Positions 50,198 through 60,233 of a stretch of 64,000 nt of DNA are shown here, one piece after another. The position numbers were made by a program, and so were the translations under genes. Positions within the stretch are counted from its first letter, which is position 1, and each line of letters starts with the position of its first letter. The DNA lies in NCBI GenBank assembly GCA_022432975.1, contig CM039506.1, forward strand, positions 11,970,831 through 12,034,830. The letters run 5' to 3'. The notes under the pieces are model-generated. The model had not been told where the DNA came from. It was given only the letters and a program-made list of their open reading frames with translations, and made no database searches. The stretch comes from Begonia masoniana. Lineage: Eukaryota > Streptophyta > Magnoliopsida > Cucurbitales > Begoniaceae.

Positions 50198-50470
50198 TCG
50201 TGAGTATGAATTTCTCGACCTATTCGTGCTTGAAGTGCACAATAGGGTTTGTGCTTGAAGTGCACTCGTGCTTGAAGTGCACGATGAGGATTCTACGATC
50301 GATTGGGGGATTCTAATGTACGTAATGAGTCGTGAGTATGAATTTCTCGACCTCAACCTGTTCGTGCTTGAAGCGCACAATGGGGTTGGTGCTTGAAGTG
50401 CACCCGTGCTTGAAGTGCACAATGAGGTTCGTGCTTGAAGTGCACTCGTGCTTGAAGCGCACGATGAGGA
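50198..50470. repeat. GTGCTTGAAGTGCAC repeats in LTR B
   Basis: Seven or more copies of GTGCTTGAAGYGCAC, arranged in two larger blocks, each starting CGTGAGTATGAATTTCTCGA. The unit is an imperfect palindrome (GTGC...GCAC). Confidence 0.85.
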
Positions 50471-51387
50471 TTCTACGATCGATTGGAGGAGATTCGGTTG
50501 GCCGTCTTGGACTGTGTTGGGACGTGTGCCTCCGGTCTAGCTCCGTGGGTCAAGGCGTGGCCGTCCTGGACTGTGTGGGGGCGTGTGCCTACTTGATTCA
50601 CCTGGAAGTGAAAGATAAAATGCAATTGAAACGAAAAGAAAACAACAGAGTGTGTAGAGACTGCATGTTAGGGTTGAGTCAAACAGTTAGTGTGTGTTGT
50701 GCATTATTTCCATACTTGCTAAGCGTTAGGCTTACCTTTTTGTGTGTTCTGTGGTGTAGGTGACGATTTGTATACAGGTGAGGTAGACGAGATTACCGAG
50801 GATTAGGCTGCAGTCGGAGGAGTACGGAGTCCGCCGGTGCAGGCTATTGTCGGGGCGTTTTGACCACTGGATGTCTCGGGTAGTGGGAGGTGAATGTTTG
50901 ACATGGATAGTTTAATTTGTAAGTATTTTGGTATGGATTGTTGGTGTGTGGAAATGTTGTTTTGTGGGAGTTAGAAAACTTTATTAAGTTGTGGTAAATT
51001 GTGTTCGTAAATCTTTTCGTATGTATGTTACCGGGTTTACGAGTTGATTTGGAGATGGATAGTGAGTATAGTTGTTCGTGATGGAAGCTGGGTGTTTTCC
51101 GAGATTTATTTCAGGTTTTGGGTATTTAAAGTTTTAGGCGTTATATTGCCCGTTTTGATTTTAAAGTAACTAACGTCGGGTTATGTTTGTGATTTTTGTA
51201 TTTATTCGTTTTAAGTCGGTTTTCCGAGATTTTTACGGGACTTGAAGATTTAGGTGTCGGGAAGGTATGTTTAAATTTTCAGAATTTTTGGAGGTGTCGG
51301 GAGTGGAGAAAAGTGTAGAAATGTGAAGGAAAGTCGAGAGAGTCGGAAAAAGGGTATTTTTGGTCATTTTGGGGCCGAAAACCCGAG

Positions 51388-51500
51388 GGGGTGGCGATTA
51401 TTCGCCACCCAAATGCCACCAATCGCCTCGGGGGTGTTTTTGGGCGAAGATGGCAGAGAGGGTGGCGAGTATTCGCCACCCGGAGGCGAGTAATCGCCAC
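51388..51500. repeat. GGTGGCGA hairpins near the 3' end of LTR B
   Basis: Two exact stem-loops, GGTGGCGA-TTAT-TCGCCACC (51390-51409) and the same stem with loop GTAT (51461-51480), plus a third weaker one at 51484-51500. Confidence 0.85.
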
Positions 51501-52020
51501 GACACGCGTGAAGCGCGCGGGAAAAAGGGAGCTGGGGGCGCTGGCGTGCCCCATCGCGCGTGCGGCGAGTGCAGCGCGCGCAGCGCGCAGCCTGGGCGCG
51601 CCTGGCGCCCAGCGCGCGCCCAGCGCCCCTCCTTGCAAAATTTTTATTTTTTTTGTTTTTTTTTCCTGATTTCCACTACGTTTTGAACCGAAATTTTTCC
51701 AACGTATCTTAACGTATTTTAGACACGTGTTCCAAGAAAATTTGAGGGTTCGAAAAACCCGAACATCGAGCCGGGAATTTTACAAAACCGAGCCGAATAT
51801 TTTATTTAAATTACTTTTAAACGTCGTTTAAACACGGGATTTGTTTGCAAAGTGACGCACCGGGCCCGGGGCGGGTTCGGGGCGTTACACAATGAATATA
51901 CAGAAACAGTTTTTCTTCTCTCTGTCAATATCTCACCTTCCTCTGTACTACTCTCCCTCTTCTTCCTGCTTCGTTCTTTGGCAGAACAGAAACTCTTACA
52001 TGGTATCAGAGCCCTGAAGG

Positions 52021-53650
52021 ATGGCTTTCTCCAGCTTCACAGTCCCATCTTCTCTCTCCACCCCTTCTTCTCCCCCTCTCCCCCTCTTTCCCTCCATCAA
52101 CCAAACATTAACGATCAAACTCACCAATACAAATTACCTCATCTGAAAAACTCAGCTTCTAAATGTTGTAATCGCTAATGGCATCGAAAATTTTCTTGAC
52201 GGCTCCCTGCCACCTCCGCCACAATTCCTTGACTCCCTTTCCTCACAAATAAACCCTGATTACACCTCCTAGATGCGGTATAACAGACTAATTATGAGCT
52301 GGATCTTCGCTTCTATCTCTGAAGAGTTGCTGCCTCAAATCATATCTTTCACCATTGCCAGCGAGGTGTGGGCGGCCCTAGCTCGTATTTTTGCTTCTTC
52401 GTCTCTTGCTCGAATAACTGATCTCTGGAGTTAGCTCCATTCTTTGTCCAGGGATGGACTTTCGGCAACAGCTTACAGTCGCAAACTCACGAATTTGTGC
52501 AACACACTGGCGGAAATAGGTGAACCAGTGTCTCCCCGGGATCGAATGATCTACTTCCTCAATGGCCTCAGCAGTGACTACAATGCATTCGTAGTCTTCA
52601 TCACTAATCGACCTGACGAACCTTCGCCGAAAAAAGTTCAGAGCCTACTTCAAAGCTTCGACTTTCGCCTGGAAAAACAGAACGCTGCACTCTCCCTCCC
52701 GATGCCGGGCACCCTCCAGGCGAACGCTGCCGGTTTTTGTCCTGGCTGGATTCCTCGCCCATCGCCGCCTGCCCACCCTCGCTCTTCCCTCCCTGCTTTC
52801 CCACAGAGTAACTTGGGCTCTTCTCATTGGCGCTCGGCTCGGCCCAACAACCAGCCCAAAGCTCGATGTCAAATCTGCAGCAAACCGGGCCACTATGCCT
52901 CGGCCTGCTACCATCGCCTGGACCTTAACCACAAACCATTCCCTTTGGCCCACCAAAACCCACACTCAACCCAATCCTACTCTACCCCTCCCTCAGCCCA
53001 CCTAGCCTCCCTCCCCTCAACCCATTTCTCTCATTCCTCTCGCCAGCCTCCTCACCCTTGTTCTGCATTTCTGCCGCCTTCCAGCTCAAGTCTTCTACCA
53101 ACGCCAACCACTCCTCTGGCCACCGAGCCGTGGCTTCTCGACTCCGAGGCTACCAACCACTTCACTCTGCATGCCTCGAAGCTTCTCTAGCCGCAACCTT
53201 ATCTTGGCTCTTCCGGTGTCGCCATGGCCGACGGCTCACTCCTGCCTATTCATCAAACAGGTTCGGCTCTTATTCCGACTCCTTCCCGCCCCTTGAAACT
53301 GAAAAATGTTTGCCATTCTCCTCAATTGTCTCATAGCCTTATTAGCATTTCCCAACTTTGTCGAGATAATTCCGTTTATATTGAATTTTATTCAAATTTT
53401 TTCTGTGTCAAGGATCGAATTTCTCATCGGACTATCCTCCATGGTCCCCTCGCTGATGGTCTTTATCGGATTCTGACAGATCTTCCAGTTCGAGCACTTA
53501 CTGCTCAGATTCCTCAACCCGACCGTGGCTCTTCTGTTTTATGGCACCTTCGCCTTGGACATCCAGCTTTGCCTGTTTTGAAACGTGTCCTCTAGTCCTG
53601 TAGTTCTTCTTCCTTCAATTTAGATAGTCCTCCATTTTGTGTACCATGTT
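52021..53650 (+). pseudogene. copia element 2 gag and protease, disabled
   Basis: Gag from ATG 52021 (MAFSSFTVPSSLSTPSS) through NQTLTIKLTNTNYL, with TGA/TAG where Trp or Gln codons are expected (for example ATCTGAAAA near 52142, TCCTAGATG near 52268). The gag body is open at 52444-53190 (RDRMIYFLNGLSSDYNAFVV) and holds a CCHC knuckle, CQICSKPGHYASAC, near 52869. The protease site reads LLDSEATNHF near 53140: Glu where Gly of D-S/T-G is required. The integrase zinc region HLRLGHP lies near 53550. The stops look like C-to-T or G-to-A changes. Confidence 0.85.
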
Positions 53651-53652
53651 CG

Positions 53653-55482
53653 TGTTGAGAATTATGTGCCCAAACAAACAAATGTAATAGAACAATTATA
53701 TTATTTAAATTGATTAATATTATGCTTGCATTTAAAGATCATGCTTTATAAAATTCAGAGAAAATTTCTTGGTTATTTGTGCAAACTTTATATTGATATA
53801 TATATTGTATATGTGAGAGATATAATATAAAGAGTAATAACCAAAACAAGTCCATAACTTATATTTGAAGTATGGAATGTTCAAATAAATCATAGTCATA
53901 AACTTAGTTTATCTCATTAAGAATGTATAGTTATATCCCGACTATATATGTAGTGACATAAGGTAAATAATTTTTATATAATATGATTATATAGGACTGG
54001 ACCAGATAAAACTATATTGTTCTTATAATTTCTGTTAAACCTAGAACAAATAACTTTATCATAATGATGGTCATATGTGTGTAATCTTAATTCATTATAT
54101 TTAACAAACTTCTATTTTATTTTAATTTATTCTTTAATTTACTTGGTAAAGTTTTGTATGAGTTACAATTCACACACCTCGTATATTGGGAATAAATTAA
54201 GATGAATAGCTGGGAATGTTAATATCGATATAATGAAATCCATTTTATTGGATTTCCTTTTTTGTTAGTTAAAAGATCGAATAATTAACGCGCAAATTCA
54301 TAAATCGTTATGAATTAATTATTCAATCAAGGACTAATGGTAGTTAAAAATAAAGATGTAATATGAGAGGTTAACGGATCATAAACCTAACTCTATTACG
54401 AATTTAAATAGAGGGTTAGTACATATGTAATGACTATATCAATGGACATTACTTTGAGTAAACATAATCTATAGTTTTAAGAGTGCAGCTCTAAGTATTT
54501 AGTGGACTTACTTTAGATTTAATAATTACGTTAATTGATATAAAGAGTTTATATTAATTAACGAAAAAATTATTGAAGCTTAAAATTATAGGTCCATCGG
54601 TCCCTTTCTCACCTTCTATCATTATTCGAATAATAGAAAAATGAACAAAAAAGATTAAATAATTAACTATGAGTTAATTATTTAATACACTCAATAATAA
54701 GTTTATTATATTTCATTAGATGAAATAGTTGAATAATCAACTTATAAGACACATGACAAAAGTTGTCATAATTAATATGTTTGTTATGTTTCATTAAATG
54801 AAATAATTGAATTGTTCAATTAATTAACAAACATAAAGTTGTTTTTGAAAATAGTTTTTTAAAATGAATTTTTCCAAATTATGGTGCCAAGTGTAAGGCC
54901 ATGATGAGAAATTGTTTTGATTTCCATAACATCTTTTGTTATAAATGTTATTAAGAAATCAATTCTAACTTAATGGTAAATTAAATTTTGTAACTTTTGT
55001 TTCTTTTAAATGTTATGATAATTGTTACAAAATTCTTACACTATAAATAGAGGTTAAGACCTCATTTGCAAAGAGAAAGTGTAAGAGAATTCATTTTGAG
55101 AAACAATCTATTTTAAGAGCATTTACGTGGTGGTTTGGAGAATTGTTCTCTATATCCATATAGATCGTCTCATGTGTTAAGAAAACGATCTATCACAAAA
55201 TTGAGTGTGATCTTTTTATGTTCATCACGCCCACACGTCCTTATTCGAGGTGAGGAGGATTGATAAAGAAGATCGAAGACTCTTCAATATTAAGAAATTG
55301 TTCTTCAAAGGTAATTTCTTTAAATCTAACTTATTTTTTTATTGCATATAATTATTCATATATCATAAATGACAATCCTATTATTATTGTGAAAAATCAT
55401 TTTTCATAATATTTAAGTTGCACACGTATGAGTGTTATGAACACCATTAATTCTGCCATGTGAGAGAACTTAAATTCCAACA
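53653..55482 (+). mobile_element. solo LTR 'E' (TGTTG...CAACA type) inside copia element 2
   Basis: Starts TGTTGAGAATTATGTGCCC, ends AAATTCCAACA, with perfect GTTCG duplications (53648-53652 and 55483-55487). 1830 bp, AT-rich, no gene. TGTTG/CAACA ends are common in copia LTRs. Many ATTAATTAACG-type words. It interrupts the integrase region of the host copia. Confidence 0.85.
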
Positions 55483-55487
55483 GTTCG

Positions 55488-58079
55488 ATGAGTAAAACTC
55501 ATCGATTACCTTTTGCAAACTCTGTTTCACGTGCTAAATTTCCATTTGAAATTATACATTCAGATGTTTGGGGTCTGTCTCCTGAAATTTCCATTATTGA
55601 TGCACATTACTTTCTATTGTTTGTCGATGACTGCACGCGGTTTACATGGCTTTTCCCATTAAAGTTAAAAAGTGAAGTTCAATCTACCTTTGTGAATTTT
55701 CACAAATTTGTGCTAACTCAATTTGATGCTCACATAAAAATTGTGCAATCGGACGGAGGTGGAGAGTTTAAATCTCTGTCCTCCGTCTTTCAGTCCTTGG
55801 GGATACACCATTGGATCTCATGTCCCTACACTCCGAACTAAAATGGTCGGGTCGAACGTAAAAATCGTCATGTGGTTAAGACCGGCCTTGCCCTCTTGTT
55901 TCACTCCTCCGTTCCATTATCTTTCTGGCCTTATGCCTTCTCCACTGCTGTCTTTTTAATAAATCGATTACCTACACCTGTTCTTCAGAACAAATCCCCG
56001 TTTGAATGGCTATTCAACTCTACTCCTGATTACTCCTCACTACGTGTTTTCGGGTGCCTTTGTTTCCCCTTTCTTCGGCCCTTCAACAACCACAAACTCC
56101 AGCCTCGTTTTGTCTCATGCGTCTTCCTCGGCCCCAGTCCCTATCATAAGGGTCATCTCTGTTTAGACCCACGGTCCTACAAGATCTACATCACCTGTCA
56201 TGTCACTTTTGTCGAATCCAATTTTCCCTTCTCTTCTCTTCCAACCTCCTCCTCACAACCTCCCTCATTCTCTCTTTCCATTCCATATATTTCTCCTCCA
56301 CCTCTTCATGAACTTCCCCATGCATCTTCCTCTCCCCGATCCTCTCCTTCATCTAACCCAACTGCATCTTTGCCACCACCCTCTCTACCTACCTCCCCTT
56401 TACTTCTTATCCCTCACTCTTCCCCTTCTCTTACCCCGTTACCTAGGCTTACCCCACCTCCTCCCCTTCCTTCACTCAATGCCCACCCCATGACCACCTG
56501 GGCCAAAGCGGGCATTTTTAAGCCCAAAGCTCTCTCTACCCACACCATACTTGAATCGAGAACCTTTCTCCAGGCCTCAAAGTGCCCCCATTGTCTCATT
56601 TCCATGCAAGAAGAAATTACCGCACTTCACTAGACCAATACATGGACATTAGTGCCTCTTCCTCCTGGAGCAAAAACTATTGGCTCCAAATGGGTCTTCA
56701 AGACCAAACAAAATTTAGATGGTACTATTAGCTGATACAAGGCTCGCCTCGTTGCAAAAGGGTACGATCAAACTGAGGGGATCAACTATGACGAGACCTT
56801 CAGTCCAATTGTCAAACCCACCTCGATTCGATTAACTCTTTCCCTTGCAGTCTCTTTTGGTTGGTCTATCTGACAGCTTGACATCTTCAAAGCTTTTCTC
56901 CATGGTGATCTCACCAAGATAGTTTTTATGCAGTAGCCCCCTGGTTTCGTGAGCTCCTCTCATCCTTGTGCAGTTTGCCTGCTCCACAAAGCTCTCTATA
57001 GTATCAAACAGTCTCCCCGGGCCTGGCATACCAAGCTCCATGATGCCCTTGTTCATTAGGGTTTTTCGGCCTCAAAATCTGACTCATCGCTCTTTATCTG
57101 CCGCACAAGCTCGTTCACTCTGATTATGTTAGTCTATGTGGACGACATTATCTTAACCGGTGACTCTGATGCTCACATTGATACGTTGCTGGCGTATTTA
57201 GACTCTCACTTTCGAGTTCGCGATTTGGGCCCTCTCTCATTCTTTCTCGGGATCTCCGTGACTCGTAACTCTGCAGGTATGAGTTTTTCTCAGTCCAAAT
57301 ATATACATGAGCTACTTCACAGGGTAAATATGGAGTCCTGCAAGCCAGTTCCTACTCCTATGGTGGCAGACCCAATTCTGTCTCAAAAATCAGGCACCTC
57401 GCTTCCTGATGGTTATCTATATCGGAGTATTGTTGGAGGCCTTCAGTATTGTTGTTTCACACGCCCAGACATTGCTTTTGCGGTTAACAAAGTCTCTCAG
57501 TTCATGCATGCTTCCTCTAATGTCCATTGGCAAGCTGTGAAATGTATCTTACGTTACCTTAAAGGCACTCCATATGTAGGGATCTCATTTTCCCCTTCCC
57601 AGAGCTGTAATTTAACTTGTTATATAGATGCGGATTGGGCCTCCTGTCCCGAAGATCGTAAGAGCACAGGTGGATTTTGCATCTTTCTTGGCACCAATCT
57701 CGTCTCTTGGTCTTCCGCTAAACAAAAAGTTGTCTCGCGTTCCAGCACTGAATCCAAGTATCGCAGTGTTGCAAATGGCGCGTCTGAACTGTTATGGATT
57801 CAATCGCTGTTATGCGAATTGGGTGTCGTCTCTACTGCAGTTCCTCTTCTTTTATGCGACAATCTCAGTGCCATATATCTTGCCTTTAATCCGGTTCTTC
57901 ACTCTAAATCTAAACATGTGGAAATAGATTTCTACTTTGTTCGTGAGAAAGTTTTTCATAAACAATTACAGGTGAAATTCATTCCTTCAGACTACCAACT
58001 AGCTGATGCCTTAACAAAACCTCTTCCTCCGTCGAAGTTTGATCTCTTTACTTCCAAGATCTTCAGTCTTCGACCTTGA
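55488..58079 (+). pseudogene. copia element 2 integrase, RT and RNase H, disabled
   Basis: Integrase core reads FEIIHSDVWGLSPE near 55550, VDDCTRFTWLFPLKLK, and QSDGGGEFKSL near 55750, with a TAA/TAG break at YTPN. RT starts near 56690 (SKWVFKTKQNLDGTI) with several stops at Trp/Gln positions. YVDD at 57135-57146 is intact. RT end and RNase H are open from 57126 to 58079 ([50 protein letters not shown]). Domain order is that of Ty1/copia. About eight stops; not functional. Confidence 0.88.
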
Positions 58080-58092
58080 TCTTGAGGGGAGA

Positions 58093-58307
58093 TGCTAATG
58101 TATCTACTACTTTGGTTAGTCTGTAGTTAGTTTGTAACTTTTATCGTACTGTACGGTATAGTTAAACTTGATATATATGTATATTCACACAGTACTCAAT
58201 GAATATACAAAAATAGTTTTTCTTCTCTTTGTCAATATCTCACCTTCCTCTGTACTACTCTCCCTCTTCTTCCTGCTTTGTTCTTTGGCAGAACAGAAAC
58301 TCTTACA
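58093..58307 (+). repeat. 3' LTR of copia element 2
   Basis: 215 bp, TGCTAATGTATC to ACTCTTACA, preceded by the purine tract TTGAGGGGAGA and followed by the CTTTG duplication and exon 3 of the CYCD3 pseudogene. Confidence 0.9.
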
Positions 58308-59338
58308 CTTTGCTCATTTTAAGAATACCTAGAATCTGATTCTTGTATTCCATTGATTTACGGGCTTTATCTCGTCTAAAACTCTCACTGTTGCAGCGGC
58401 AGCCATGGCAGAAGGAAGATAACTCACAAATCTTGAATCTGACAGAAATAAAATGATAATAACACCGATTAAAAATAATCAAGGTTTTGTTGAAGAATGG
58501 ATGCCAACCTGCGAGTAGTGAGAGAAGAAAACTATCGAAAAGACAAAGAAATTCATGATATAAATTGGTCTTTAATCAGATCTTCCTGGCGATGAGATCC
58601 ATAAATGAATATGGAGTTACTGGATGCATCCGCCATTGAAGAGCAGAAAGAATAAGAAGCTCCATTCTCTGAACCGTTTTCCCTTCAAAAACAGATTCTG
58701 TCTCCTCTACCTGAAACAACAACACTTTCTCTGATGAGACAGATGATCGTGTCTATATTTTGTCTCAATCTAATAATTTATTTTTTGCTTGACTTTTTTA
58801 TTTCAATTTCCTGCATCTCGAAAATGGAAGCAAAACCGAGAGTAAAAATGGAGTGAGAGTGAGAATCAAGTACTTGAAGAACGAGAAATAGAGGGACTTG
58901 GGTTTCTTCCACTTTCGCTGCAAGTGAGAGGCAAGCAACAAAAACGAGTTGACTCATCCATGGCTTCTCTCTCTGAAATTGTAGACTAGACAAGAACCGA
59001 TCGAGGTAGTTGATGGCTAAAATGGCGGTCAAAGCTGAGAATCCAAACTAGGTTTTAACTTTTAGAATCCACTTCACAGCCTCAGAGCGAGCCAAACATA
59101 GAACTGTATCACATTTGAAATTTTCAACAATCTGACGTTGGTGTTCTTCTTCTTCTTTGGAGATTAGAGAGAGGAGCTCTTCTTCTTCTTACTCTTCTTC
59201 TAAACTCTCTTCACATTCATCATCTTCTTCTTCGTCTTGGTCTTCCTCCCATCTCTCTTCGTAATAGTAGAGATAGTCTAAAAAGAACAAACTCTTCTGT
59301 GTCTCTTCTTCTGTTTCTTCACTTTTAACAGTCGCCAT

Positions 59339-60233
59339 CTTCCGGAAAGAAGATGATTAAATCCAAGAGGAACTCATTACTGTCTCTCTCTTCTTTCTCT
59401 TTCTAGGGTTTGCAACAGTCAACCGAGGACTGACGATGAAAATAACAAAGCAGAGGAAAAGAGAGACTTGAAGGAAGCAAGCATAGTGGGCTTCACGCTT
59501 GTCATTTTATATATAAATATACTCAGGTGGAACTCAGAAACGTAACGCCACCAAAGAAGCAGCACGTAAGCGAGCTCTAGCAGCGGATTACTAAAAGTCA
59601 CCTACATAGAACAGAAAAAAGAGAAGTAATAATGATTAAAAAGGAAGGGGCGAACTTTCACCCTGGGGCAATCCATCGCCCCACGCTGACTAGTGGTAGA
59701 GCCGAACGATCGCCAGTTCAGCAATGCCTCTGCCATCAACCACAATTGCACAGAGACGATCATTTCGCAGAGCAATGATAGAGCCGAGCGATCGCCTATG
59801 AGCGGCGATGCCTCTGCCATCAACCAAAACAACATTATCTCTTTCTTTCTGTCACGCCCCAAAGGGGACGTGCAACAGAACAGGGAACGACCCGGCCCGA
59901 AAAGGACTAGATCGCCCGACCCTTAACACCAAATTTCACCAATCATAGCAGAATATTAACCAATTAAGATAAGTCAGGGCCCAGACAGATAAATAAACAG
60001 GTCCAACAAGTGACACCAGATGATGTAATAATGTATATCCAATAAAGTAACATGGTAAATTAAATAGAACAAAGCTTACACATCCACAGTATGTCTCACC
60101 TTAAAAATATAAGATACATCCTCAAGAAAAATCTATTAAAATAGGAAATTCTGTAAGGTGATTGTTCCTGTGCCGATAATTAAATTCTCCTTTACTGAAT
60201 CTTGAAAAATAATAGTCGTTTGGGGTGAGTCGA
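59339..60233. other. CYCD3 upstream flank and truncated reverse LTR-like piece
   Basis: 59339-59580 is the former cyclin promoter side. At 59690-59830 GATCGCC...GATGCCTCTGCCATCAACCA is repeated twice. From about 59849, TGTCACGCCCCAAAGG looks like the inverse of an LTR end (GGGGCGTGACA) and may start a reverse-orientation element that was cut by LTR D at 60234. No gene seen. Confidence 0.4.

Larger units (their letters stand above)
46961..51889 (+). mobile_element. solo long LTR 'B' inside the 5' LTR of copia element 2
   Basis: Starts TGTAACACCCGG, ends GGGGCGTTACA, with perfect CAATG duplications (46956-46960 and 51890-51894). It is itself interrupted by LTR C; about 2.97 kb without it. It has a mini-exon-like unit 49945-50000, a putative intron 50001-50759, GTGCTTGAAGTGCAC repeats (50224-50470) and GGTGGCGA...TCGCCACC hairpins near the 3' end. 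The segment 51520-51630 is very rich in GCGC. Confidence 0.85.
46851..58307 (+). mobile_element. Ty1/copia element 2 with nested insertions
   Basis: Copia element related to element 1. It starts TGTTAATGTATC, ends ACTCTTACA, with perfect CTTTG duplications (46846-46850 and 58308-58312). The 5' LTR is split by solo LTR B (parts 46851-46960 and 51895-52000). The primer site TGGTATCAGAGC starts at 52001. The 3' LTR is 58093-58307. The integrase region is split by solo LTR E. Without inserts the element is about 4.7 kb. LTR parts differ at about ten positions of 215. It sits opposite in sense to its cyclin host. Confidence 0.9.
46491..59338 (-). pseudogene. CYCD3-type cyclin pseudogene split by 11.5 kb of nested elements
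   Basis: D3-type cyclin on the minus strand, four exons: 58874-59338, 58509-58710, 58308-58438 (cut by the insertion) and 46491-46748. Exon 1 starts MATVKSEETEEETQKSL, has DEEELLSLISKEEE-like text, then LARSEAVKWILKV and [16 protein letters not shown], ending with [17 protein letters not shown]. Exon 2 reads VEETESVFEGKTVQRMELL and WRMHPVTPYSFMDLI. Exon 3 reads DSRFVSYLPSAMAAAATV. Exon 4 has the D3 tail (PNGVADDVFSSDCSNDPW; PPLKKSRAQNQM). Lesions: TAA in the acidic region, TAG where HYGF is usual (near 59050), TGA in exon 2 and a frameshift in exon 3. An LxCxE word is not clear at the N-terminus. Copia element 2 is inserted in the last bases of exon 3 at the donor. Confidence 0.9.

Noticed and set aside
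51279..51686. Ala/Arg-rich frames at the end of LTR B on both strands
   Set aside because: Composition effect of the GCGC-rich LTR end; two strands and three frames are open at once.
59602..59862. 86-residue minus-strand frame
   Set aside because: Spans a short direct repeat (GATGCCTCTGCCATCAACCA) and has no recognisable domain.
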